Source of the DNA: Micractinium sp. NFX-FRZ
Taxonomy: Eukaryota > Chlorophyta > Trebouxiophyceae > Chlorellales > Chlorellaceae
Assembly (NCBI GenBank): GCA_029339195.1
Contig: JAPTJF010000177.1
Span: 51,667 to 115,666, forward strand
Length of the DNA: 64,000 nucleotides
Reading direction: 5' to 3'
The number at the start of each line of letters is the position of its first letter. Position 1 is the stretch's first letter. Shown piece by piece: positions 23,401 through 34,964 of the stretch. The position numbers were made by a program, and so were the translations under genes. The notes beneath the pieces are model-generated. The model saw nothing but the letters and a program-made list of their open reading frames with translations, was not told the DNA's origin and did no database searches.

Positions 23401-24986
23401 TTGCCAGCTGTCAGCCGGCTCTTGCCGTGGGAGCAGCGGTTGAAGGTGGAGCCGACGGTCACGTTGCCTGGTGCCTCCTCCTCGAAAATTGCCTGCTTCA
23501 CCTGGGCAGCTGTGAACTTGGGCAGGCCGGTGCCGGGGCAGGCGGTCCGGGCGGCTGGGTCAACCCCAGCAACTGCACAGGTGGTGAGGTGGGTGGGTGG
23601 GTGGGTGATGAGGCCGAGAGGGGGCACGGAATGCACTTGCGAGGCAGGATGCTGAGCTTACAGGTGCCGATGCCAGTGCAGCCGCAGGCTCAGGCCCAGC
23701 CCTGCCAGTTCAGCTCGTTCCTCCAATACCTACCGGGCCAGCACCAGCTCAGGTGCCGTGACACTCGTGCCATGCCATGCACGTCGTGCTATGCATGCCA
23801 TGCTATGCATGCTGCGCCCGGCTGGCGTGAGGCTCACTTGGGATGATGAGCGTGCGGAGTTCCGCAGCCACCAGCTGGTTCGTGCTGACTGTGGCAGATG
23901 CCTGGGCCACGCCGCTGGCTTGCACCGTGGCTGTCCGCACAGTGCCCGCTGCAGGGGGGGGGCGCAGCAGAGGCAGAAATGGATGGGAGGATAAGTGGGT
24001 GAGAGGATAAGTGGGTGGGCGGGGATGGCGGCGGGGAGTCCAGCGCGGCTCGCTGTCGCCCCTGCACGCCAGCAGAGGCACCGAGAGCGGCCTTGCCTAC
24101 ATCGCGCTCATCCCGCACCGCCGCTGCATCAGTCGCCCCAACTGCCCCACCACGACAAGCCCCCGCCGGCCCGCCCGCCGCCCTGCCTCACTTTGGACTC
24201 GCGGCTTGGAGCGGAGGCCGCCCGACAGCTGCACGTCAGCTCCCAAGAAGCAGTAGGATGAGATTGCCTCGGGCAAGTGTGCTGCCGCGCTCACGCCGCT
24301 CGCCTTTGCCGCCGCTGCAGAGGCGCGCGCGCTGCCGGGGCCGCGGCTGAGCCACACCCCCGTCACGGACACATCCATGCCCGTGTGTATTCCAGCGTAC
24401 CCCTCGTGCCCTTCGGTGTTGCGCAGCACGTGCACGCGCTCGTTGTGGGGGGTGCGCACCATCAAATGCCTGCGAATCACACGTGCAGCCAGGGGTGGGG
24501 GCGGTACGGTACGCTCAGGCGGTGACGGGGCGCGCGGCGGGCGCTGCGGGCCCCGGTATGTGCACCCTGGGCTTTTGCGAGCGGAACGGGCCAGCACACG
24601 CCATCATCCGTGTGTGCGCTGCCGCGAGCTTGCGCACGCCAGGACGGGCGGGGTGCAGCGGCAGCCAGCAGCCAGCAGCCGGCGGGGAAGGAGCTCGGCG
24701 CCTCCGCCGGCGGCCTCGCCTGCGTATCCCAGCGCCACTCACTTGCGGCTGGGTTTGCCCCCTCGAAAGTCGTGCGCCAGAAGGATAGTTTTGCCTGCAC
24801 CCAGCATAGGTCCCAAGCGCTAAGTCATGGTTTGGAGGCTGTGGAGCTGGCTGCTCGGTTGCGCTGGAACAGGCGCATACCTCGAATGACTCGCTCCTCG
24901 CCCTGCAGGTGCTCTCGCGAGGCCAGTGCTGGTGGGAGGAGCCAGAGAAACCCAAGCACCACCAGGACCTCTCCGGGCCGCCGCAT
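20448..24986 (-). CDS. Secreted gametolysin-like metalloprotease (peptidase M11)
   Basis: Zinc endopeptidase of the gametolysin family, which degrades cell-wall/extracellular glycoproteins in volvocine algae. Eleven exons, 600 aa in frame: 24986-24881, 24794-24743, 24469-24192, 23948-23838, 23572-23353, 23020-22903, 22311-22166, 21969-21886, 21574-21360, 21110-21003, 20812-20448. A signal peptide (about residues 1-23, EVLVVLGFLWLLPPALA) is followed by a prodomain-like region, then CDFDDFSGYADAADEA, the zinc site HEMGHN-LFLAHAG near residue 338, and DEYADISSGMGYC as Met-turn. A GD-containing C-terminal part and a Pro/Lys/Arg-rich tail (PPPPPKRPAVVKKPPPPKRP) like wall hydroxyproline-rich glycoproteins follow. 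The zinc site is HEXXH, not the QEXXH known from Chlamydomonas gametolysin. The metzincin Gly three residues after HEXXH is Phe, exactly at an exon junction. The intron after 22903 has a GC donor. Confidence 0.9.
22280..22672 (-). repeat. Five-copy array of the acceptor and first codons of the zinc-site exon
   Basis: Five tandem units of about 80-84 bp start at 22280, 22360, 22442, 22522 and 22606 (the last is shortened). Each contains, on the minus strand, a polypyrimidine-CTGTGCAG acceptor followed by GTGTACCTCG and CCCCCCAGCTCCACC, i.e. the start of the exon encoding VYLVPPSSTC. Only the unit at 22280 continues into the real exon (22311-22166). The other four lie upstream in the intron with potentially usable acceptors. 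Confidence 0.93.
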
Positions 24987-25221
24987 GACGGTCCTTTGAA
25001 CCCCCCTCGCCCTCCTGAACTCTCGCAGCTGTAAAACAAAGTTGGCGCGCTCAGTATAGTTCCAAATGCAGCATACCTTAACAGGAAGGCTCATGCACAG
25101 GTGGCGCCCGCGATCACGCAAGCTTGCAAAGGACGCGCGCCCACGAACGGAGTTTAGAGCAGAAGGACCATCGCTCTTAACGGTTTGGAAGGATTAACAC
25201 GTCTCACAGAAACGGGCAGCC
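24987..25221. promoter_or_regulatory. Short divergent promoter between two secreted-protein genes
   Basis: 235 bp separate the start codons of the metalloprotease (-, 24986) and the Cys-rich secreted protein (+, 25222). Both promoters and 5' UTRs must fit here or overlap. No clear TATA box: an AGTATAGTT at about 25053-25061 is the only candidate. Confidence 0.55.
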
Positions 25222-28200
25222 ATGCGGACGCAACAGGCTGTCCTGGCTGTGACCGCCGCCGCTCTGCTCGCTCTTTGCAGCAGCTGCTCCCCCGCCCTGG
25301 CCAGGGCCCTCCCACCAGGAGCCCTCGGGACGTCCGATACAGCGCTCAAGCCCGCCTGCATGTGAGTGCAGCCGCTGGGTTTGTACCGCGCCGCCGACCA
25401 CCGGCAGCTTCTTGTTGCGCCCGCTGGTTCCGCCCACTGCCCCGCCCGCCCAAAGCTGCCTCTGCGTCCGACACAGCCTGTTAGCAAAGCTTCCAGCTGA
25501 TCAGACACTATGCCGGCCAGGCAGCCTGCCTGTGCAGCTGGCGCACGGCCAGCCACCACTGCCCGCATGCGCCCCGCATCACCGCACAGCCCCCCACTGC
25601 TCCCGCCCCCGCGCCTGTGCAGCTGGTCCGGCTTCCACATCCTGCCCCACAGTCCACGTGGCAGCCTTCAGCTGCTGGAAGACCTTTCCTTCAAGTCCTG
25701 TGACGACGCACGAATGGACGAGGAGCGGCGGAGCCACTGCCGGCTGTGCCAGGCGCAGAGCACCCGAGCAGCCTGCCTGGCCACACAGGCGCAGCACTGG
25801 AACGCCGAGTCAGGTGGGTGCCGGCGTGCGTGCACCCCCTCGCTGGATGAGCAAGACGGACAGGGGCAAGGACAGCGGGTGGATGGTACCAGTGGGCAGG
25901 GCTTGCATGATTGCAGCCGCTGGGAAGATGGGCACAGAGGGGAGGTGGGACTGTGCAGCAGCTGCAGGGGATACTGGCGGTGCCAGAGGGGCACCCGCTG
26001 GCGGCAGCCGCTTGCCGCGTCTCCCAACCACCGCTGCGCCGCCGCCCTCCTGCCTGCTGCGTGCAGACATCGAATCTTGCATGTGGGTGGCCAAGGATCG
26101 AAAGGGGCACACCACTCGTGAGCTTGTCTTCACCCTGGGCATCAACGTCCCGTACCAATTTGCCTCTCGAGTGGGTGAGTGCGCCTGGCAAACAGCCATG
26201 CCCTACAGCAGTTGCCGTACAAACCGCACCTTTGCACATGGATCGAACCTAAGGCTTCAAGGTCTTGGCCAGGCTTGGCATGTGCATCCAAGGCCAGGGC
26301 GGACAAGCAGCAGAGCGGCAGGCCTGTGCTTGCAGCCCGGCAAGCACCACTGCTGCTGCTTGCGCGGTTGCAGCTGCACCCGTTTGCTCCAGGGACCCTG
26401 CACCCTCTGCACACCTCCGTGCCCTTGACCGCGCTCCATATACCTGATTCTCCTGCATTCTACCACGTCCTGCCGCCGTGCTGTGCACAGCTGGAACGTT
26501 TAGGGCATCTGAACGGTGGGCAGTACCCCTACTTGAGCACGCTGACCATGCCGTGCACAGCATGCTGTGCTAGCAGCTGCGAGGCAAACTTTGCACGGGA
26601 CCCCAAGGCACCCACCAGCCATAGCAACCCACCAAACTGCCGCCTTGCCACCCCCACCATGCAGTGCACGACAACAATGTGCAGGACATCTGTGCCGTGC
26701 GGCGGGAGTACACCATGCTCAGCCCGGGCAGCGCCTACAACGCCGCCTACTTTGTAGTTGTGAGCCACATGTGCATATCAGGGGGCACTCCATCTCCATA
26801 GTGACAGTGTTAGGGGGGGCGGTGGTGTCAAGCAGCGCGGCACCGGACCGCCTGCTGGTGCCAAGTGGCATTAGTGTCAGTGGTGGCCCGCCTGCACGCC
26901 CTGCGTCCCCCCACTCATGCCTCCGCCAACTGCCTGCCAGGGCAAGACTGGCAGGTGGAAGAGCAGGAGTCTAACCTCCCTCTGCTTGCTTGCCCGCGGC
27001 GCCGCTCCCCCTGCAGTACGGAGACGGGCGCACACCCGCCGGCGAGCCCATCGCCGGCGGCCTGCGCCCCGACGCCAGCTGCACGCTGTCACCACGTCGG
27101 CCCAGGTGCAGCATGACGCTGCAGCACACAGACGACATCCAGTGGGCAGTCACCTCTCGAGACATTTGGACCCAGGTAACACCACTTGGCATGTCTAGTC
27201 GTTACAACTTTTAACATCCCCAGTTAGCATGTGGGCGGGCTGATGCCTGGGTGGACACACCTTGTTAAAAAACAAACAAAACACGAGATGGTGATGTTGA
27301 CACCTGGGGCAAACTCCCCGTGCACCCCACTGCCCCACGCCAATGTGTCCCAGGCTGCGCCGCCTGGCTGGCAGGACTGCTAAGCTGTGCCCAACGTGCC
27401 CGCTTTGCCCTATCCAACCACCCAACCCTCCCGCACGTCACACCCTGCAGAGCGCCCGCATTGTTCGCCAGCTCAACACCACCGGCAACGAGGACTGCCT
27501 GAGGGCAGGGGGCCCGCGGTGCTCGCGGGCCAACCCGCCCTTCCGCTACCACGTGCGCTACACAGGTGCGCAGAGGGGCTCGGTGTTCCGACCACTGTGC
27601 TGCCATTCTCAGCACCTTCTGTAGTGCAGTGATGCAGCGGGTCCTGCCAGACTGAGCAAGCGCACAGCCGCTGACCGCCCGTCCCTCAACCCACTCCCTG
27701 CGCAGACCTGCCCTGCCCCGCTGGCACGCGGCACGGCTCGGAGGTGCGGTGCAGCGGCACCATGCCCATGGCGCAGCAGGGGCATCTGCTGTACCCGCGA
27801 CCGGTGCCTGCAACCTATCGCTATGCTGTTTACTTGCTGGAAGGTAAGCGGGTGCCTGTTGGGTGTGATTTCTCTGCATAGTGTTGCTGCCTTGCAGTTC
27901 ACTTGTTTTGCAATGACGGATCTGCTTTGGGGAGAGTTGGCGCAGCCCGGTGCAGTGCATGCGAGCCCTCTTGTAGTGCCTGCCCTGCTGCTCCAGCCCC
28001 TCCGCAATAACTGCCACCGCCACCCTTCTTCCGTCCTGCCCGCAATCCCGCTGCCTGCCATCTGCTTCAAGAAGCCTGCCTCCACTGCCTGTCCAGTGCT
28101 GCTGGCTACCTGCCTCTGCTGCCGGCCATCCACTGCCGGCAGCCAACCGCTGCTGCCTGCCTGCCTGCTGCTGCCAGCTGCTGCCCCGCGTTCCATGCCA

Positions 28201-29233
28201 CCCATGCTGGCCCTCCTGCTGCCCATGCCGCAGGCCTGTCGAGGGTCAACTGGACGGTGACCTCCTCCAGCGCCGACTTGCTGGTCATGGCGCTGCCGCA
28301 CGAGGTGGAGCACTCTGTGTGTGCACCCTGGAACGATGACACAGGTGGGGGTGGAGGGGGGAAAAGGTGTGTGCTGGGTTTGAGGGGAGCTGCTGACTGC
28401 GGCAGCAAGCCTCTTCTGGACTACGGCATGCTGGCAGGCAAGCCGGCTGGGTGGTTTGGCGGGTCGTGGCCACGTAGCTTGGCCGGCTGCTAGTGGGGAG
28501 TGGCGTGCCTGTTGGTCTCCCCCGCCTGCCTGGCGAGCTCACATGGTTCGCCCCGCCCCGCCCACTTGCAACCCCTGCAGTGTGCGACTTCACGACGTTG
28601 CGCAAGCATGCCAGGGGCACAGACTGCCTGGGCCGCAAGTGCACTGGGCAGCTCACAAAGAGGGCCCAAGACAAGTGCGTTTGGGGGTGCATGCCGTGCT
28701 CTTTTCTGCGGGGCGTGCGGGGGCGCCTGCTGCGTGTGCTGTGCTTCCAGCTGGCAGCGCTTGTGGATGTGGCAGTCTCAGCAAGGCTTCCCGCTGTCCT
28801 GGCGTGCCGCTGGGGTACACAGAGTAAATGGCACCTCCCTCTCTTTTTGGCCCCCAACCCTGGACAACCCACTCCTGCTGTGCCCCACCCCGTGCCTGCA
28901 GCATGGTCCTGCTCGTCACGTACCCGGTGTTTACGAAAGAGGAGAAGGTGCTGTTATGGCAGACGCGGCCCACCATTGCCAGCATGGATGTGCGAGGTGA
29001 GCGTGATGCAGCAGGTTGTGGCCATGAGGTGGCGGGTGGGATTGTTAGGTATTGCTTGCGACTGGGGAGAGAGTTCTCTCTTGCGCTTAGCGCAAGGGCG
29101 GAAGGGCAGCTGGCAGCACAGGAACAGGCGTCATGCGCCAGAGCGGGCTCATAGGAGGCACAAACCGGGAGGTGATGCTCACCGACCTCCCTCTGTGTGT
29201 GCCGTGGCCACTCATGCTGCAGGGCACAAGTGA
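25222..29233 (+). CDS. Secreted Cys-rich protein of unknown function
   Basis: Not recognised. Eleven exons give a 418-aa product with every junction in phase: 25222-25361, 25623-25813, 26067-26174, 26665-26759, 27017-27175, 27451-27565, 27706-27843, 28234-28344, 28581-28674, 28902-28996, 29223-29233. The last exon codes only GHK-stop. The N-terminus is a signal peptide (AVLAVTAAALLALCSSCSPALA). The mature part has Cys spread evenly (SCDDARMDEERRSHCRLCQ, ASCTLSPRRPRC, DCLRAGGPRCSR, DLPCPAGTRHGSEVRC, DCLGRKCTG), suggesting disulfide-stabilised extracellular folding, and N-glycosylation sequons such as NTT and NWT. It lacks a transmembrane anchor or Pro-rich tail. It shares a short divergent promoter with the gametolysin-like protease, so a wall- or matrix-related role is possible but unproven. 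Confidence 0.78.
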
Positions 29234-30230
29234 GCCTGTCCCCTGGCCGATGGCCATGGGCGTTGCTCGCTCAACGCCTGCACCATATAAGAACATGTGA
29301 TCTCCCCAAATGTCTTTTTCTGAGGCTCGCCCCAGCTGTGTCCCTGGGGTACTATATCTGCACCTTCCAACCCTATAGAGTGACACACGACCGCCACTTG
29401 GAATATATTTTCTTCCTTCCAACCTCGTCACAGTTACAAGACAGGTGGCAGGCTGGCGCCGGCTCCTGCCGCGCCAGCGGCCGCGCTTCCTGCCCCTCCC
29501 CTTGCATGCCTCCAAAAAGCTCTCCCCCCCGCCCTCATCCAGTTCTCACATCCGCCCGCCCTTTGAGCCTTGTAGCACGGCTCCTCTGGAGGGCACTCGG
29601 GCGTCAGTTTAGGTCCAGAGTTTCTCTTTCTATGCAGCACCCGCACTGCGTACTTCACTTGCTCGCTGTCACCACCTGAGCCCTCCCTCCAGTCTTCTGC
29701 CCATCCACATCCACCATTCTACCATCAGCGTCACATCTTCTTTCATAAATCTTAGCGTATGTTGTTTTACCCAACAGTTTAATGAATTCAACAGACCAGC
29801 ACTAGTAGCCAGCACTAGACAGAGATAGCAGCAAGCACGGCAAGCTTCAGTCGGCCAATGTGGCGGTGCCGTCCGCCTGCTATGCTATGCCATGCCCCTT
29901 CTTTTGTTTGAATGGCCTCTTTTTGCCTCAATCAACGTCTGGTCGCTGTCTGGTAACCCAACGTACCCTCTGCAGCTACATGCGCTGCTTCACCGCTGGC
30001 GGCATGCCGTGTGTGCTGTGCTCTGCTGCCCTGGGCTACAGCAGCTTACGGCTTCCCATGTGCTCTCCGAGCCCATTTTGGGAAATAACTCTGGCACAAG
30101 CGTTTCAATCATCGCAGAGGAGCTAAGCACCGCCGACTGCTGCGGCCCTCCACAAACCAGCGCCTTTGTGTTGTTTAGCGGCTTTCTGTGCGGCACCAGC
30201 CGGGTACCTCGTAGAGATCGCAGCCGCGCG
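29234..30230. other. Intergenic region between the secreted protein and FkbM genes
   Basis: About 1 kb of 3' flank and promoter. Moderately less GC-rich than the genes (29690-30060). The frame of the next gene is open upstream of its ATG, from about 29892, but that part does not look coding. No repeat or RNA gene seen. Confidence 0.5.
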
Positions 30231-32032
30231 ATGGCGCCCTGGGCGGCCCGCGCCGCCGTGACGGCCGCCGCCGCGCTGCCGCCGCCCCGCACCACCCGTC
30301 TGCCAAACGGCCTTGATGTGCGGTACGTGAGCAAGAGAGACGTGCCCTTCCTCTACCAAGAGGTCTACCAACGGCGCTGCTATCTGCAGCACGGCCTCAC
30401 GCTGCCACCTGGCGGCACAGCACTGGACTGTGGAGGCAACATCGGCCTCTTTGCCCTGTTTGCTGCTGAGCAGCTAGGACCAGAGGTGAGGGAGGGTGTG
30501 CCGTGTTCTGCCAATACCAACAGCCTTGGCTGATGTCACGCACTGCTGGCCTGCCACGGACACTGCCGTCCACGCATTGCAAGTGCCACTTTGCAGTGCA
30601 GGGTGCTGTTCGCTGCTTGCTCTTCCCGTCTCCCCCTCCCGAGCCTGCCGAGCAGCTGCTCTCCGCTGCCCAAGGCTTGCCTCCCAAGCCCCCTGTGTGC
30701 CTGTCCCACTGACCCCTGCAGGGCCTTGTGGTGTCGTGTGAACCCCTCCCGCCCATCTATGACTGCTTGCAGCACAATGCCAGCACCCACCGGCAGTGGT
30801 GGCAGCAGCGGCAGCAGCAGCAGCGCCTAGACCCCGCAGAGCAGATAGCGACAGCGGCGGCGGCTGGAGGAGCAGGCTTGCTACTTCACCCACTGCAGCA
30901 GCGGGAGCTGGGCACGCGGTCAGGCAGCCCACCGGCGCAAATTGTGGCGTTGAATGTTGGTGTGGGCGACGGCAGCGCCGCCACTGCCGGCTTCACTTTT
31001 TACCCACGGGCAGCGGGGTGGAGCAGCATGCGGCCACAGGGCGTGGGTGAGATGCAGGCCGACATGGGAGCTTTCCTCAGCAATGCGCTTGCCTCTCCGC
31101 AGGCCGCAGCAGAGGCTGGGCTGGATGGGCCCACGGCGGCAGCTGCGCGCTGGCTGCGCTCTGCCGCCCCCAGCTGGCTGTACGACGCGGCCTGGCGGGG
31201 CGCGGTGGCGCTCATGCATAGCGGGGTGCAGCACTACGCCTGTCCGCTGCTGTCGGTGCGGCAGATTGTGCGGGAGCGGCAGCCGGAGCTGGCCCGGCGG
31301 GGGATTGATCTGCTGAAAGTGGACGTGGAGAGAGCTGAGCTGGACGTCCTACGTGGCGTGGGAGGTGAGCGGGCAGGGCTGGTCAGGAAAGGCAGGGCAG
31401 GGCAGGGCAGGGAGCTTCTGAGGCATATAGGAGGTGGGGCGGGCAGGGGTGGCACGCTGCAATTCTGATTGCACTGGCTGGCAGGCTGGGCTGGGCGGCT
31501 GGAGGGGCATGCATGCCGGAATGCCGGCCTGGTTGGCAGCTTGTGCACTGCAGCAGCGCAGGCACGGGCAGCACAGCTGCCTGTGTGATGTGTGCTGCTG
31601 CCGGCTGTCCCTCACCTCTCTCCTGCTTGCCCTAGCCGCCAAACGCCTGATCCATGCTAAGCTTACTGCTGGCTGGCCTGTTTTAGAGTGATGGCAGTGC
31701 GTCAGCCCATGCAGCATTTTCCGGGCCGGGCTAGCACAGCTCTGACCTGGCATCTGTCCACCAGCCCAAGTGCCTGTGTGTGCCTACCTCGATGCACTCG
31801 CCCTCCCTTGCCTTGCCTGGTCCCTCTCCACTCACTATGACCCTACCACTCCCTCCACCACGGTGCAGACGTGTGGCCGCTGGTGCGGCAGGCGGCGCTG
31901 GAGGTGCACGGCGAGAACCTGGAAGGAGTGCTGGCAATCCTACGTGAGGAGGGCGGATTTGAGAGGATCGTTGTGGAGCAGGAGGGAGCGCTAGCAGGCA
32001 GCTCGCTGTGGGCTGTCTACGCCCGCCGCTAG
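30231..32032 (+). CDS. FkbM-type SAM-dependent methyltransferase
   Basis: Methyltransferase of the FkbM family (O-methylation of sugars, lipids or polyketide-like products, using S-adenosylmethionine). Three exons, 353 aa: 30231-30485, 30722-31364, 31869-32032, all in phase. SAM-binding motif I is ALDCGGNIGLFALFA near residues 63-77. Exon 2 opens with GLVVSCEPLPPIYDCLQHN, where the acidic residue after motif II (CEP) is expected to hold the ribose. The FkbM signature IDLLKVDVERAELDVLRGV follows near residue 280-297, and VLAILREEGGFERIVVE then AVYARR-stop ends the fold. An insert rich in Gln/Ala (QQRQQQQRL, TAAAAGG) lies between motifs II and III, longer than in bacterial members. The N-terminus is Ala/Arg-rich and could be an organelle-targeting sequence. 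Substrate unknown. Confidence 0.87.
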
Positions 32033-32744
32033 CCGGCGCTGATTCCCAGTTTTGTCGGGCCTTCAAGTGAACGCCACAAATCCCCACCTGCTGCACTCCC
32101 CCTGCACTGGCTGCTGTTGCTGCTACCCCTTGTGCTGCGTGGCTTCTGCCCTGCCCCCCGCCCTTGCACCGCCCCTTGTGTGCCATGTGCAATGAATCCG
32201 CTCTGTGCAAGCTATTGCCCCCTACAACTCGGCATGTTACTCTTGGTTCCTGGTTACAAAAGGAGGCCTTGTGGGTTGCAAAAGCGTGGGGTGTTCTGAG
32301 CTGCGCCGTTGCAGGGGGCGGGAGGGCTGATGGCAACAGGCGCACGGGGCAGACAGACAACTAGGGACATGAATCAATGGCGTTGGATTGGGGTTGGGTT
32401 GTGCACCGCACGCACGCCGGCGCTAGCATTGCAGGCGATTGTGTACAAAAGTTGATGGGTGGGACTAGCCAGCGCGTGCGCTCACTACTAGCATAATAAT
32501 GTTGCTGCAGGGTGCCTGCCACCCGCGCCATGCCGTAGCCGCTCAAGCTCTCTGGCTGCGCCGCCGCCGTCGGGGGCGGCATTCGCCAGCCTCTGCGCTC
32601 TTTGCCGGCCTGGCGCGCTCCAGGACCGTCATCCCTGGACGGGTGCGGCCAGGCAGGCCTAATGCTGCACTGTGAGACCTCGCTTCATGTCTCATTGGCA
32701 GGCAGGCAGGCAGGCAGGCAGGCAGGTCGATGCTCCCCAGAGGA
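32033..32744. other. Convergent intergenic region, FkbM / CHCHD2-like
   Basis: 3' flanks of two converging genes. A minus-strand TGTAA (TTACA at 32254-32258) might serve the CHCHD2-like gene, but it would imply a 3' UTR of nearly 490 nt. A (GGCA)n microsatellite lies at about 32697-32727. Confidence 0.5.
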
Positions 32745-34706
32745 TCACTGGCCGGCGCGGCGGCAGGCCTGCATCTTGTCAAAGTAGTCCTGGCAGGCGC
32801 CCATGTCGCCTGCAGGGACGGGAGAAGGGGGGAGAGAGCAGGGGAGAGAGCGTGGGTGTCAGCAAGGAGTGTGGGGGGCAGAGGGCACTGTCCGGGGCAG
32901 GGCTGCAGCACGGGGTGGAGAGCAGCGGGAGGCAGCTGCTGCGGTGCGCTGCCGACCCCCCACGCCCAGCAGCCTTGGCAAACCATCCATGCACCACGCT
33001 AGGCTGCCACTATTATCGTCTCTACATCAACAAACCAACACGTAACCAAAAGGGCCACCCACCGCTGCTCCAGGACATGCACCACGCTAGGCTGCCCCAG
33101 CCCACTGTTATCGTTTCTACATGTACATGAAAAAAAAACATACGTATACAAAAGACACCCACCGCTGCTCCAGGACATGCAGTCGGCAAAGGCCTTGGCC
33201 TGGTCCGCGCACGGCTGCTGCTCCCGCACAATCTCCTGCGCAGGGGGGGGGAGGGGACAGAGGGCGGGTGGGGCGCGCGAAGCAGCGGTGGAGGAGAGTG
33301 ACCATCCCACGTACGGGCTGCGCTGACAACTGACAACTGTTGTTCAAGTAACGCTGGGCCACTGCACAGCTCTCTGGTGCCTCTGCTACCTGCGTCCTCC
33401 TTGTCGCCAGCCCACAACGGCAGGGCTGAGCACCAGGCCTCTGCTCACAAAAGTGTACGCCCTCCCTTTTGCCTCACCTGCGCCGCCTCGGTGGCTGCTG
33501 CGGGCTCCGGGTGCCGCGAGCCAAGCACCGAGTCCACCGCCTGCAAGCAGGCAGGCAAGCAGGCAACGGACAAGCAATGAAGCATGTCAGCAAGCACAGG
33601 CGGAAGTGCAGCGCCCTGCTGCCCCGAAGGCGGCAGCCCACTGCAAAGATGCGGGTGCAGACCGGGAGCCGCAGGCTGGCCCATGCTGATAAATGAGCAG
33701 ACGCAGTTGCTTTGTTCAATTTCATGCATGCATGGTTGAGAAGGGCTCTTTCAGTGAAACAAAACGGACATTGGCACTGGCGCGGCATGCGCAACAACTT
33801 CCGCAGCAGCCATCGCCAGCACCCATCGCATATGGCAGCAAGTTGTATTCCCTTTTCGGCGGCGGCGGCAGCACTGAGAACGGCGGCGGCGGCAGCATTG
33901 AGGAGCGGCACTGCGTGCCGAGGTGCATGACCTGCGTCACGATGTGCAGTTCATGCAGCAGCAGCAGCAGCAGCAGTGGCAGTAGACAATGGCAGTGGCA
34001 GCAGACAATGGCAGTGCAGGCCGCGTGGGCCACATACCCGGTGGGCCAGAGCGCTGCCCGTGCCCAGGGCCATGCCCTGTGCCACCATGCCACCCAGGCC
34101 GGATAGCATGCCGCCTCCCTGCTGCGGCATCGCCGGCGGCGGGGCAGCTGCACAAAGAAGGGGGCAGGGGTGCGGAGAGGCGGGCGCCAAGGGTGGGGCG
34201 GCGGCACAAAGGGAGGCCGACGGGCAGGCCAGCATTGCTGGCAATAGGCGACGGCGCAGCACATTGCTCAACAGCCAGAAACCAACTGCAACGTGCAGAC
34301 GGCTGTTTGGACAGTGCTAACCAGCAGGGACAGGTGAGGCAACAGCAGGGCAGCAACAGCAAGCGGCTGGCGGCACGGTTGGCGGCGGCGGCGGCAGGCT
34401 CTAGGAGGTTCCCTCCACACGACGCGATGGGGCCGTGCCGCGCTCCGCAGAGCGTGTCGGCGGTTCCAAAACTCACCGTGGTGGGGCATGGGGGGCGGGG
34501 GAGGCTGGGAGGGCGGAGGGCGGAAGGCCTGCGTGTGAGTGCCGGAGGACTGCGAGTGCTGCGAAGGCGGAGCGCGGGCCGCCGGGCGGGGGGCTGCGGA
34601 AAGGGGAGGGTGAGAGGAAGGGTGAGACGCGGCTGGGGCACCGAGAGCGCGACAAGCAGGGGGCACCCGAGCGCGGCGCACCTGAGCGACTGCGGGAGCG
34701 TGCCAT
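32745..34706 (-). CDS. CHCHD2/MIX17-like twin-CX9C mitochondrial protein
   Basis: Small intermembrane-space protein of the CHCHD2/CHCHD10/MIX17 family, imported by the MIA40 disulfide relay and linked to respiratory-chain function. Six exons on minus, 150 aa: 34706-34682, 34593-34477, 34147-34038, 33540-33478, 33235-33163, 32809-32745; all phases fit. The N-terminus is MARSRSRSAPRPAAR, resembling the Arg/Ser-rich start of animal CHCHD2. A Pro-rich linker and a Gly/Met/Ala hydrophobic segment (GGMLSGLGGMVAQGMALGTG) follow, as in the family. The CHCH domain has Cys at about 114, 124, 135 and 145: two CX9C pairs (C-ADQAKAFAD-C and C-QDYFDKMQA-C) separated by ten residues. Length is close to the roughly 150 aa of animal homologues. 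It sits head-to-head with ATP synthase epsilon. Confidence 0.92.
32988..33185 (-). repeat. Duplicated donor junction in CHCHD2-like gene
   Basis: The end of the first CX9C exon plus its donor (plus-strand 33155-33180, ACCCACCGCTGCTCCAGGAC) is repeated almost exactly at 33055-33080, 100 bp further into the intron. GCACCACGCTAGGCTGCC segments at about 32991 and 33080 show a second partial copy of the intron part. Confidence 0.88.
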
Positions 34707-34964
34707 GGCTGCGGATTGGTGGCTGGGAGTCTGAGCAGCGTCCAAAGAATGCGTGGGATGCACGAGGCAGCGGGTCTTCGCAGTCCAGCTGGACGAAGAA
34801 ACCCGAACTCCTGGCGCCCCCATCGCGCCCCGGCCAACTTGCCCTTGCCCCCGATCGCCGCCCACATCTGCTCAGCGCGCCAGGGAGGCCGAGACCCGCA
34901 GCCAGCGAGTGGGAGTGCGGAGTGGCAGCGCCCTGGGCACGGCCTGTAGCCCCCCGCAGCAGCT
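34707..34964. promoter_or_regulatory. Bidirectional promoter region of two mitochondrial-protein genes
   Basis: 258 bp separate the start codons of the CHCHD2-like gene (-) and ATP synthase epsilon (+). GC-rich, no TATA box seen. A CCAAT pentamer on the minus strand lies only about 10 bp before the CHCHD2-like ATG and is probably in its 5' UTR. Confidence 0.65.

Noticed and set aside
26487..26511. Extra 25-bp exon in the Cys-rich secreted protein gene (CTGGAACGTTTAGG...)
   Set aside because: It has splice-like borders, but joining it breaks phase with the next exon, whereas direct splicing 26174 to 26665 keeps frame.
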